From NCBI GenBank assembly GCA_033030425.1, contig JAUFSD010000023.1, forward strand, positions 558,001 through 622,000: a DNA stretch of 64,000 bases, read 5' to 3'. The position numbers were made by a program, and so were the translations under genes. Below are positions 25,123 through 37,200 of this stretch, piece after piece. Under the pieces are notes generated by a model. The model was not told where the DNA came from and searched no databases. It saw nothing but the letters and a program-made list of their open reading frames with translations. Source of the DNA: Verpa conica. Lineage: Eukaryota > Ascomycota > Pezizomycetes > Pezizales > Morchellaceae. Within the stretch, counting starts at the first letter, position 1, and every line of letters begins with the position of its first letter.

Positions 25123-26830
25123 CGTAGAGGGCTCTTGGGCGGTGTTAGAAACGGTAGTGTTTGGGGACTGGTAATCACCCGTCAGCGGCACAGCGCATGA
25201 AGATTATGGGATCAAAGTTTGGTAGAAGTTTATATTTGCTTGAAAATACATAAATTTGATGTTTCTGCATATATGAAAATAAATAAATAAAATTTCCCGC
25301 TTTTCTATGGCCACAATTCCACTGAAAAGATAACGGCAGCCTCAAACATACGGTTTTAGATCTTGCAAGATTGAAGAATATCTTCGTTCATAGAACCGAA
25401 CTCCAACCGACCCTAAGAAAGTAGGAAATCGTCTGGAGGACTTTCTTGCTATAAAAATGAGAGAGGGAAATGGTAGTATGAATAGAAACTTGGACTTAAG
25501 CTTGAAGAGAAGTAAGGCTGGCTTACATTCTAGGTTTATTGGAGAATGCTATGTGACAAGAGGAATATGGGGAAAGACTAGATGAATCTCTCATCAATAG
25601 ATTTTTAGATGCGGTTCTAAACCTTCGAGATGTTGTTGGTAGCTGGCATCGAAGTTGGTGTTGTGGGCTTGATGTTGCATAGGAGTGAGATGAGTGGAGG
25701 AAAAATTAAATTTTGAGTTGCCGTTAATGTGGGCTAGGGTTAATCAATCGGGTTGTCATCACGTGACAAGAATTACCTAATTTTAAAATTATAGATTAGT
25801 CATTATATATAATTAAATGTAGGTAGTTTTTTTTTCTCATAAATGCAGGTAGTTGAGGTCAAGCATTATGTGTACTAGCTAAAAAATAAAGTCTGTCGCC
25901 TGGGTACGTGTTGTAATTGTGCCTTCACACCAAAAACCGGTGCACCCACAAGCCAGACTTGATTTTCCAGTGAGTATAGAGTATGTGAACCAAGATAAGT
26001 GATAAGTTAATTTCTTCCTTAAGAACATACCCTGACTTCTGTCAGTACATTCCGTTCTCAGAGCCCTATACCCCCTCGAGGAGAAGAAAAAACTAGTAAT
26101 CTCATTAATTTCGTGTCTAAATATCTATAAATTCCAGAGAGAGAAAGCACATAATATGCAGTTCATACTACATATATTATAGCTGACATTATCAAGAATA
26201 AACCTATGTCTAAGACCGATTAAAAGCACATACCCCTAGCTACACTCCTCCTGTGCCTGGTTCCTAAAGCAAGGCTCAAATGAACACAGCCTAGTTCCTA
26301 TAGATGATTACTGTTTTTGGTGATCCTTCCCTTGCCTGCTATTTATAGGGGTTAGAGTCCTTTTATCCTATCCTTAGAACATTGTAAAGATGTAGCAAGT
26401 TTGAAGTAACTATGAATAATTTCTTGATTCTTCGTGAGGCGCTCTAAGCACACTATATACCAAAAATAACTCGCCCTAAAAGCCTCTGATTAGATACTCT
26501 CTCAACCCATACATGGTACTCATTAGGGAGGACACTCTAACAAAATATCCCCGGAGTGAAGCGAGTGACGCGCCATGACCCATACACTCCACATGTAGCG
26601 CCTAATATAACTAGTAAGAAACAATATTGTATTTGACCAGAGTATACAAAAAACCACACCAGCCAGAGATGGAAGAAAGACAGCCCTTTGACCCCAGGTA
26701 AGAGTTGCAACAAAGGAAAGGAAAGGGGGGGGGGGGTAGAAATAAATATCCTAGAAAAACTGAATAAGGTAAGTATACTTTTGGTTAGTAAAGTAATAAG
26801 TAAGAATACCCATAACCTCGCAACCTCATT
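25123..26830. other. Spacer between DPH6 and RAD16
   Basis: Contains the DPH6 upstream region, a short MITE copy (25873-25976), a 12-base G run (26725-26736) and AT-rich DNA. No gene recognised. Confidence 0.65.
25873..25976. mobile_element. MITE family A, copy 2 (internally deleted)
   Basis: The left part follows copy 1 for about 70 bases (TACTAGCTAAAAAATAAAGT, then the ACACCAAAAA segment). The right end is the inverted terminus with changes (GATTTTCCAGTGAGTA). Only 104 nt remain, so most of the interior and much of the right inverted repeat are missing. Confidence 0.7.
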
Positions 26831-29786
26831 CTAATTCTGAAACAAAAACTGCATATCCGCTGCCGTCAACTTGTCCATCGCCCCCTGATCTCCACCAACA
26901 GTGGCATGTATCATCCTCGCCTTCTTCTCTTGAAGTTCTAGAATACGAGATTCGATGCTATCTTCAATAACCAATCTCGTAACCTTACAAGCCCTCGTCT
27001 GTCCAATACGATGAATTCTGTCCGCGGCCTGCCACTCAACAGATGGATTCCACCATGGGTCCATTATAAACACCTGGGATGCCTCGATAAGATTTAACGC
27101 CACACCACCCGCCTTCAAGGAGACGAGGAAGACTGTCGTTTCTACGTTCTCCATAAAGTGCTGAATAGTTGCATTACGCTGAGAGGGCGTCATGCTCCCC
27201 TCTAGCATCGCTGTCTGGAATCCGGCCTTCCGCAGCCGCCACTCCACTAGTTGTAGCATGGATGTGAATTGAGAGAACACAATGGACTTGATCGTATGGT
27301 TTCTGCTTCTCAGCTTATAAAGCTCCTCTACCAAGGCTTCAATCTTGGTAGAGCTGTGCCATTGGCTCATATCAATACGGTTAATGATAGAGTTCCGTTT
27401 AACGACTGTACTTTCGTCGACCTCGATCCCAGGTGCAGTAAGGTCAATATTCAGTGTGATATGACACTTGGGGCAGTCCGGGTTTGAATCCCCTTCGAAG
27501 CCATTAATATATTCTTGTACACATAGCCGGCAGAACGTGTGGTGGCATTTACTCTTGATTGCATCTTCGGCTTCATCATCGCAGATGACGCAAACAAGAG
27601 TATTCTGGCCGTTTAGGGCTTCCTTTTTAAGAACGAGGTCAGGGTGATCGGCAAGTTGACGCATGCGTGTGATGAGGGTGAAAATGTTGGCATAGTTATT
27701 CTAGAGTATTGAAAATTGGGGAATTAGTACGCCGGCGGGATGTGCAACGACAGGACTAATAGGAAACATACCAATACAACTCCATGAGCAACATAGGTAT
27801 TGAACTTCCTCTTCGAGTCTCCATATATCGAATCATAGACATCTAGCTCCTCCTCATTAAAGTAATCTCTCCTAACCTTTACGATCTTTGGTGGCAACCC
27901 AAGATCATCCGCCCGCTCCTCCTTTGTGCGCCGGAGCATGATATGCTTCAGCAAAATCTGCAACTTTTCGAACGCAACCTTACCAGGACCTTCATTCCCA
28001 TTGTTCTGAATAGGTTTTAGTAGCTCATGATTGAAGAGGCAAAGATGATGCATAGGACTGTGCCCGCAATCATCGCAGCCACGATTGGCCTTGAACTTCC
28101 AATTTAGTGACTTGCAGGGGCAGTTGCGGCAGTAGTAGTAACTAAAGGGGTCGGCTTCGAGGAAACGGAGAAGGGAGAAGAGTTCGCCAATACGATTCTG
28201 AAGTGGTGTTCCAGAGAGACACAATTTATACTTTGTTTGCAGTGCGAATGCCGCTCTTGCAGATTTACTCGATCGGTCCTACTGTCGTCAGTCGCATATC
28301 AACTCGAAGCATCTACCTCATGACATACCTTGATATTATGCGCTTCGTCGAGTATCACTCTGTGGAATTTCAGTTGATGCAATGGACTATCCTGTTTATA
28401 AATGCCGTCCTTCCTCTTAAACCCAGTCGTCTGCTTCCTATAGACACTCTCCAGCACGCTGTAGGTCGTCATGATCACGTCTGCCTCCGCCAGGACATCT
28501 GTGTCCTCCTGCCTGTTCGGACCATGATAGGATATCACACTCAATGCGTTATTTGTGTGCTTCTTGATCTCATTCTCCCACTGTACCAAGGCGACAGTTG
28601 GCGCTACAACCAGATTTGGTTTTGCACGAGGCTCAGACATGAGAAGGCCGATTGTCTGAATTGTCTTACCCATGCCCATCTCGTCGGCCAGAATACCGCC
28701 CTTGAAACTGGTTTCTTCTTGGGCGCGGAGCCAGTGAAGCCCCTCTAACTGAAAAGGTAGCATAGTGAGAGAAAGGCCGTCAGGTTGCTTTGCTTTCTCA
28801 ACAGAGATTTTAGGCCGTTTGTCCAATTCTTTCCAAATAGTCTCGAGTTCTGGGTGCTGCTGACATAACAGATAACGGGTATTCTCCTCCCTGGTTCTAC
28901 GGATGGGACGTCTCCTGGGCGCTCTAGGTGCTCGAGCTCTACCTGCTCGGCCTCTTTGAACGGCAGCTGGTGCAGGAGGGGCAACATCTTCCTCTTCTTC
29001 CTCAGCGATAAACCCACCAGAGCCAGCAAACTCGTCCTCTTCTTCTGGGTCGACGTCTGAAAGATCGCTGTCGGTGAATACAGATGCATCATCATCATCT
29101 TCTTCTTCATCTTCAGGCAGGTCTTCGTCATCTGATAGAGAGATGATTGGAGCTTTGCCTTTACCTTTATTTAGATGGGTTGGTTTTGCTGTAGGTTTGC
29201 CTTTAGCTTTGCCTTTGCCATTAGATTTCGAAGGAGCGGGCTCTTCGAAAGCCTCGTCTGTGCTATCATCGTATTCAGGTGCAGAAAGCTCACTTTCCTC
29301 CTCCTCCTCCTCCTCCTCCTCCTCATCGTCATCGTCATCGTCATCCTGAGAATCTACAATCTCAGACTTAGGAGCTGCCGACCTCATACTAGTTCTCCTG
29401 TTGGCTATAATACCAGCCTTCCCTTTCCCATTGCCCTTTACCGAAGGACCTGTAGAAGCTGTGCTACTTCTAGAACTCACAGTGGTAGCAGGAGTGTCTG
29501 CATCTGCTCCATCAAGGGAGTTTGCATATGAATCTGCTGAGGAAGTGGATGAGCTCACTTTGAGCTCAGCCTCGGGCCTACCATTTTTTCTAGTTCGCTT
29601 GGGTGGTGGCTTTGAAACGAGGATTGTTTCATTAGTTGAGTCTGCTTCGGAGTCGGAGATGTAGGTACGTTTAGCAGTAGACCTAGATGAGGATGCAGCG
29701 GTTGCTAGGCGAGTTGCTGGATGAGAAGGGTTAGTAGAGTTGTGAATTGGGATAAAGGTAAACTTACAGCTACGACGAGATACCAT
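26831..29786 (-). CDS. RAD16: Rad16, SNF2-family ATPase with RING finger, global-genome nucleotide excision repair
   Basis: Exons 29786-29768, 29716-28329, 28278-27772 and 27700-26831 give 927 residues. The first intron (29767-29717, 51 nt) has GTAAGT, a CTAAC branch site and CCAG but contains no stop and keeps frame. The N-terminal 270 residues are basic then strongly acidic (Asp/Glu runs). The SNF2 core shows DEMGMGKT (about 350), ILDEAH (about 461) and [10 protein letters not shown] Cys-rich insert CRNCPC...CDDCGH follows, then a C3HC4 RING from CVICDD to CPKC (about 675-717). The helicase C half has [20 protein letters not shown] and [10 protein letters not shown]. Known role: with Rad7 it forms NEF4, an ATP-dependent damage sensor for silent DNA that also acts in a Cul3-Elc1 ubiquitin ligase. 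RAD7 starts 1.0 kb away on the other strand. Confidence 0.96.
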
Positions 29787-30805
29787 AGCTATGGTCTCTA
29801 TCAAAGAATTGTGTTTTTATTTTTATTTTTATTCTTAGTCGATGTAGTTATTCGCCACAGCGACAGTGGGCTATAAATTACGAGAGAAGTTAGGATACGA
29901 TGGATTCATAACAATATTGAAGAGTTATCATATGCATACAAATAGTGTTGGTTCTGGCGAGAATAACCACAAGAGATCAATGAGTGTGATTGTACGGTGT
30001 GGCACAGATATACCGGGGTTGCTGGATTGTGCAAGCACGAGGGAGCGAGGGATAGAGGCTCTGGATGAACAAGAGACTCGGTGGGAAAGTGAGAGTGACA
30101 GTGTGCACAGGGAGAGAAGGAGGGGGGAAAGAGAGAAAAAGGCAGGGAAGGGAAGGGACCAATAGTCTCGAGAACAACCTCTTCTCGTAGCCAAACTTCG
30201 AGGAAAGCTTTCTTTGAGGGCGGGCTGCTGCTCTTACAGTGCGATAAGCTAAGGGGGGCGGCGGGGAGCAAAGACCTCTCCTGGATTCTCTATTTGTTAC
30301 AACGCCTAACCGTTTCTTGCCTAGCTACGCACCTCCTCACTCATCGCCCGCGGGTCTGGTTCGCGAGTGGCGATCACAATGAGGGAAAAAAACGCGTCTT
30401 CCCCAATTGTTGGTAGGACACTTTACGCGTTAATGACTCCCACATGCATGCCATTATATGCCGGGTTCGTGTTCGGCCGCCTTGGCAGTTATCTAGCTGA
30501 TTTCTTCTCGGTATCGAGTGATTGTTTGGGTTAGAGGGATCTGGGCCTGCAAGGGAAGGGGACCATGCAAGGGTGGAGATTTGTGATAGAGTTGCCACTG
30601 CAGGGCGTGTATGCAGCCACTTTACACGTCCCGTTATCCGTAGCTGTGCGCGTTCTCCAGACTGCTGTCGAGAGTTGAGCTACTTAGATTCCTCCTTAGA
30701 TAGGTAATCAATCACACCCCCCCCAAACCTCACTTCTGTTTGTATTCACCTTTCAGCATCAACAAGAAAAGGTAGTAGTAAACAAAGGGAAAATCATCAC
30801 CAACA
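29787..30805. promoter_or_regulatory. Shared divergent promoter region of RAD16 and RAD7
   Basis: The 1,019 bases between the two start codons are the only upstream space for both genes. GA-rich sequence at about 30090-30165 is CT-rich on the RAD16 sense strand. A TTTTA microsatellite lies at 29813-29834. No known damage-response element was identified by eye. Co-regulation is inferred from layout only. Confidence 0.55.
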
Positions 30806-32811
30806 ATGTCAGTTTTCTCTTTTCTGCTTTATTTGAACCAAACTAACATATTCCTTAGGTCTAGACGAAATGGAGGTAGTGGTGTTCGAGGGCCGTAAGT
30901 TATCCCCCCCTTACCAGATTCCTCTCAGTTGGGTGAATTCTCTTACTTATAATTGGGCTCCCAGAAACTCGGCTATGACTGAATTCCTGAGAGTATGCTG
31001 CACTCTAGACTCCTACACCTAGGGATCTCAATATCCCCAAACCTTCCAACCTCATCCCCTAGCAAGATTCACTAACCCCACTCTCTCTCAGGACAAAGGG
31101 ATCAATGCCGCTGACATCCGCCGCCGCGCGCTCGAACGTGCCGCAGCCGCTGAAGAAAACGCAGAAGCCTCGGCACCAGTTGAAACACCACCCACTCGCC
31201 GCCGTGTACAACCGGACGCTGAAGCTGGTCCCTCCACAGCATCCACAAAGAAAAATAAAAAGCGAAAGAACGCTGATGGAGATTGGAGCCCATACTCTAA
31301 ACCTATTTCCGTCCCGGGTCAAATTGCATTCTGTGCGGAATGTAACTGTCGTTTCACGGTGACTGCCTATTCTCGTAATGGCCCCGACGGTGATGGACTA
31401 CTGTGTAGTACTTGTGGAGCACGGGATGCTGGTGAGAAGAAGATTGAGAAGAAAAAGAGGGTGACCGCAAAGAGGGGAAGAAAGGAAGGTGCAAAAATGA
31501 TGCTAGATGGGAGGGGTGGAGGGCCAAAGAGTTTGAGGGAGCTTTGTATCAATGTAAGTGGCCTTGAAAACTCTACTTTAGTGTTCTTTTTTTGTTTTAG
31601 ATGGAGACTGATATTGATATAGCTTGTTGCCAAATACATTGACGATGTTGAAGCGCTCGGTGATATCGGCACAATGAACATGGACCTTATCTGCCAGATT
31701 ATTGCTCGCAACCGTAGACTAAATAACAACACCATGAAGCTCTTCCTTGATCCTGGTAGCACTCGTCTCAATATCTACGATTGTTCTAGTAAGTCTAACC
31801 ACTAAACTTGTTGATTCTAGACTCATTTTAAACGCTTTCGAACCTCATTCTAACAATCTTATAGAAATTGAAGCCAACGAACTTCAATCCATTGCTTCTA
31901 TCGTCCCAACCCTCCACCACCTCTCACTCGCGTTCTGTGGTAACATCAACGACACAGTACTGACCTACTATGCTCACCAACTCAACTCCTTGACATCTTT
32001 ACACCTTGGTGGCCCCTTTCTCGTCACTGCCGAGTGCTACGACAACTTCTTCAAGCTTATCGGCTCTCGCCTCACCAGACTCATCCTAACTGATACTGCT
32101 CGTGTTAATGTATCAGTCGTGGAGTCCCTTGTCGATAACTGTCCAGACCTTACTGAACTCCGTCTTGCTGACCTTAATAAGTTTGACGACCAGTGTGCAC
32201 GTCTCCTTACTGGCCTGACTAAGCTCGAAGTTCTTGAGATCTCAAACCCAGGTGGTGAAGTGAGCGATGCTGCAATTATCGATGTACTAAACTCCGTCGG
32301 CTCGGGTCTCAAGGAGCTCAACCTCTCCCGCTGCCAGGACCTTACGGACGTCGTCTTAGCCTCCATTCATGCCTGTTGTCCACGTCTCCACATCTTAACA
32401 CTCGAAGATTGCGAGCTTTTCACCGATGAAGGGGTTGCTGCTCTCTTCACGAATTGGGACGTAAATCCCGGTCTCTCCCGCGTTAACTTATCGCGTATCA
32501 TTAATTTTTCTGATGATGCTCTTCTTGCCCTCCTCGCCCACTCTGGGTCTAACCTGGAAATACTCAACTTGAACTCCTGTGGGAAGTTGACGGACAAGGG
32601 ATTGGAAGCACTTGGGAAGGGAATGGGGAGATTGGAGGAAGTAGATTTGGGGTTTGTGGGAGCTGTTAATGATAGTGTTTTAGAGAATCTGGGAAGGGGG
32701 TGTAAGGAGTTGCGACTGGTGAAGGTTTGGGGTGTATTGAGATGTACTGGATGTGCTGAGATGCCGACGCGTGTGCAGGTGGTGGGTGTGCAGGAGCTTG
32801 GAGGCATATAG
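30806..32811 (+). CDS. RAD7: Rad7, leucine-rich-repeat partner of Rad16 in nucleotide excision repair
   Basis: Six exons, 30806-30807, 30859-30894, 30965-30992, 31092-31553, 31623-31788 and 31865-32811, encode 546 residues, close to yeast Rad7 length. Joining AT (30806-30807) to G (30859) gives the start codon and the N-terminus MSRRNGGSGVRGP, then NSAMTEFLR from a 28-nt exon, then DKGINAADIRRR, as in Rad7 orthologues. A Lys/Ala-rich region leads to a zinc-binding-like motif, CAECNC...CSTC (about 103-130). The rest is a series of leucine-rich repeats of the AMN1/F-box LRR type (for example LKELNLSRCQDLTD and LEILNLNSCGKLTD). Known role: DNA-damage recognition with Rad16 and Abf1, and substrate receptor in an Elc1-Cul3 ligase. 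Every junction is GT-AG. If the first intron were retained, the same ATG would open a frame with a 17-residue hydrophobic insertion. Confidence 0.94.
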
Positions 32812-34200
32812 AGAGGATTTGTGCTTATCTAGATTTTAGGCCGAGTATGTAGAAAATTATGGATTATTATTGGCACAATCAAAACCCTGAGTTACTAAGT
32901 ACTCTCCCTATGATTACGATAAATTCTCTAAAATGCTTGATATGACTACCTACGGGTAGCTTTGTCGCCGGGACTAGCTTAATAAAATCATAAGACTTGG
33001 CTAAAGTATAACAGATTCCCTCCTGAAAACAGACTCGACCTCCAAGATCGAGTCTTGGGACCGGTAGTTATATACATGTAGCTATGTAAATAGAAGTGGT
33101 AAACTTGATTATATAATCTTTATCTAATAGTAATCTAGCATTAATCTTTGTAAATGCTGGCAGGTCGGCGTTTCCCCTCTTTTTGTGCTAAGATAAAACT
33201 CCCACGGGTAATCAATATGCTGTAGTCTTCAGTAGCTTATTAAGTTACTAACTTAATTAACAATACCCATGCGCTATATAGATTTAGCCATAAGTATACC
33301 TCACGACGTGGCCACAGCCCTCACATAAGATTGTTTAATAAGTGTCTAAGAAATTTTGTGAAGCCAGGCTTACAGTTTATCCAGCTAACCTCAGCAAATA
33401 CATGAGGTTGTGTGTAAAGAATAACCCTTGTGGATATATGCCCCTAACCCTGAGCCCGTAACCCTACATCCCATGCCAAGCCGGGGAGAAAGAAAAAAAA
33501 TTCGCCGACCCACCTCGTACCTAGGGTATATAAACCCCACAACTCCCACACCCTTCTTTCCCCCGATCATCAAAAAGTTTACAGAGGACAGCCACGTCTA
33601 GTGCTAATAACTCCCCGCAGCATAACAGATGCCAGGAATCATTTTGCGATTCTGAGTTCCTCGAGATTATAGTGTATCTATCCTCCCGGATAGGAAGTTT
33701 CTTTTCCGTTGGGTCCTATTAGATTAGGGCGATGGATTGGGAATGTCGATAGATGGGAGACATTCTTTTCTGTTGGTTTTATACTTATATTTTTTCTTGT
33801 AATTACTATATCATGGTAATTGAATACAATCTTTTGTTTCGGAACCATATGCTATTCCGAGTATAAAAGAATTGATGAGTAGTGATTATGATGACTTTAT
33901 GACAAAAGATGTTCAATCCCTTATCTCTAGTATCTCATTGGTCCGGTTTATTCGCTGTTTTTCGTAATGGAGATTTTTCCATTAGTAACAACAATCCAAG
34001 TATCTATCTACTATGTATAGAGTTGACTTTTGTACCCGTCTACTATTTCAATATAGAATTTCTACCTTATAATTTACCAGGGAGCTGTTGAACAAGGGAG
34101 AAAGTGATACTCCAGAAGTTCCTTTTCTTAAATTCTGGTTATTCCTAGAATATAACTATCTGCCGACCCGCAAAAATTGCGATGAACTACAGTAGTGATA
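32812..34200. other. Spacer between convergent RAD7 and the aminopeptidase gene
   Basis: AT-rich DNA holding both 3' ends. No gene, tRNA or strong repeat seen. Confidence 0.6.
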
Positions 34201-37200
34201 CTACAACTTCTCCCCCGAACTATAGTTCTTTTTCAACCATGTCTTCACATCCTCAGTATCTCTCTTGACCCACGACGCCTTAGCCCTAATTCCATCCAAA
34301 CTCTGAGCCAAGCTCATGTCGAAGCCCTTTTGACTCTTGTCACTGAAAAACTTATTGATGTCCTCAATCGCCTTATCGGTTGTAAACCCGCCCGTACAGG
34401 TAACAACAATGCCTCCAAGCATCGATAGACCTGGAGGGAGCTTCTTAACAAGGAGTTCCCAGTTTTTCTGGGTCCACTCCCAAAGAGCCTTGGTGCCTGC
34501 AGCATGAGCACGGAGGCCGCCGATGGGTTGGTAGATCTACAAGTAGTAATGGGATCAGTTACTGTCATACTATTAGAAGTAGCTAAACTTACATCTTGTT
34601 CTTTCACTTCACCATTAATAGCGATGTCAAGGGTCTTTTTAATATTTTCCGGATTCTCAGAGCGGCCCAAGCAGCGGAGCGCAACGTTGCGTTCATCACT
34701 AGTACGCCCAGTCTTATAGGCGTTGAAGATTTGATCCCACTAGGAGCCTGTTAGCAATGCATCTCAAGGAGGATAAAGAAATAATTAAAGCATACCTCTT
34801 TCTCGCCATTGTTGTCACCATACTGGAGAACAATGCTGTAGACAGGCCCACGAATATTCGGGTTGATGGCATCAAGGTCTCCATCAACAAACTTCTTGAA
34901 CATATCCTTCGCCGCGGCAACGACCTTCTCATCACCACTGTATCCAGCCTGTGAGAATGCAAGTGCCTTGAGTTGTTGGAGGATATCGTCATCAGTTGGT
35001 TTGATGTCCCAACCAAGCTTGTGGGCAAGTGGTGAGAATAGCTCTCGCTGAAACTTCTTGAGTCCTTCGTTCTGATCTTTGGGCTCAAAGAGCCAAGCCG
35101 CCTTGATGTTTGAAATTCTCGACGCGATCTCAGTCCACACAATATATTCAGACTCATCCTTGAACCCGGCAAGTAAGTCCAAGAGGCCAGAAGTCTTCTG
35201 GTAACCACTTGTAGCAAGAGCACCAGCATCTCCAAGCAGACCTGCTCTGTCTTGTACAGTAAGAAGTGAAGATTCCTTCCCAAGCGCAGCGAGACGCTCA
35301 GGAGTGTATAATGTCCGATAAACACCAGTCTGATCAGCATTGAGCTTGAAGAACTCGGTATCGTTCACCTTGATGGTGGTCTCGCGAGTGTTGAAAGTTA
35401 GTTTTGAGTCTACACCATCCTTGGTACGAAGGCCAACAAAAATAGGCCATAGTGTCTCATCTTCCTCTGGCTTCACATCAGCCGTCCTAAGGTAGCGGTT
35501 TTGGGTAAGATGAAGCTCATTCCCTTCTTCCTTGACAGTGATCACAGGGTAACCGGTCTTCTTAGTCCATGTGGCCATGTCCTTCTCAACGTCTTTCCCA
35601 CTTGCATCACTGAGAGCAGCCCAAAGATCACCGGTCTTTGCAGGTTAGCTTTCTGTTGATGCTGAGTAATATCGGATAAAGACTTGCTTACATGAGTATT
35701 TCCATAGGCGTGCTTTTTCAAGTACCGCCTAATACCCTCGAGGAAGACATCTTCACCAAGGTAGACCGAAATCATTCTCAGGATAGAGCTTCCTTTCAAG
35801 TATGATATACTGTCAAAGATCTGGTTGATCTGAGAGACCTTCTTAACCGGGACCTCAATAGGATGACTGCTTCTTAATCCATCTAGACTAAGTGCACCAG
35901 CGTAGCTGTCGGTGACATACGACTCCCAAACCTTCCACTGCGGGTAGAAAACGTTTGAGGAGTACCAGGACATCCATGTAGCAAAACCCTCATTGAGCCA
36001 CAGACCTTCCCAGAAATCCATAGTAACCAAATTACCAAACCATTGATGGGCAAGTTCGTGCTGAACGACCTCTGCAATTCTCTGTTTTCTGTCGAGAGAA
36101 GCGGTTTTTTCATCATAGAGCAAATCAACAACCCTATATGTTACCAGACCCCAGTTCTCCATAGCACCAGCCGAAAAGTCCGGAATAGCCACCATATCCA
36201 TCTTTGGCAAAGGATAATCAGAACCAAAGGTCTTCTCATAGAATTCTAGAGTTTTTGCAGCGAGATCTGCAGAAAACTTTCCCTGCTCCTCGTTTCCAGG
36301 AGTGGCGTAGACTCGGATTGGGACACGGAAGTCATTGTTCTCCACATATTTGAAATCGCCAACAATGAATGCCAGGAGCTATGAATTTCGTCAACACCAC
36401 TATACTGAAATAGGTTCAAAAATAAATGGCGTCTTACATATGTTGACATCTTTGGGGACTTGTTGAACGATACTGACTTCTTGCCATTGTCAAGATCTTT
36501 CTCACCCTTGACATCCATATTGGAAAGACAAGTTAAGTTTTTGTCGGCAATCAAGGTCACCTCCCAAGTAGCCTTAAGATCCGGCTGGTCGAAACAGGGA
36601 AGAGCCTAAAATATAAATACAATTAATTTTTATTCCTCGCAAAATCTCAGTGAAGTATTCCATACCCTACGAGCATCAGTAGGCTCCATCTGCGTAGTTG
36701 CCATGTACTTTGTTGACCCATCTTGATCCTTGTACGACGAGCGATAGAATCCTAAGAGCATCAGCCAATGTTGTAGTGAAAAGTTAAAGCAAAAACTTAC
36801 CTGCCATGTTGTTGTTCAGAATACCGGTATAGTTGATGGTCAAGGTAGCTTTTGTTCCAGCAGGAATAGTATCCTTGAAAGTCCAAGTAGTAGTCTGAAT
36901 CTCTTCCGCGTGACTAAAGAAACAAAAAAATCAACACCAGTAACTCCCATTGGGAATCAAGAGAACCCATACTTTTTATCAGTGGGTATATAAGTGTTTC
37001 CATCATAATCGAGCTTGGTATCTTGAATTTCGATATCGCAATCGTTAACAGCGATTGTATTGCTATCCTCCACTATGTCGAGGCTGTGTTCCATCGAAAT
37101 CCAGTTTATCAGCTTCCAATTCGACTAAAAAAACTTCTAGGTTCAGGACACTAACTCAATTGCAACAGTCCCCTTAAAGGTGAACTTCTCAAGATCCGGT

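Noticed and set aside
25123..25191. Upstream extension of DPH6
   Set aside because: The added 23 codons begin at GTG and have no family similarity; the first ATG at 25122 gives the conserved N-terminus.
29074..29349. Poly-serine frame on the plus strand
   Set aside because: Antisense shadow of the acidic repeats in RAD16.
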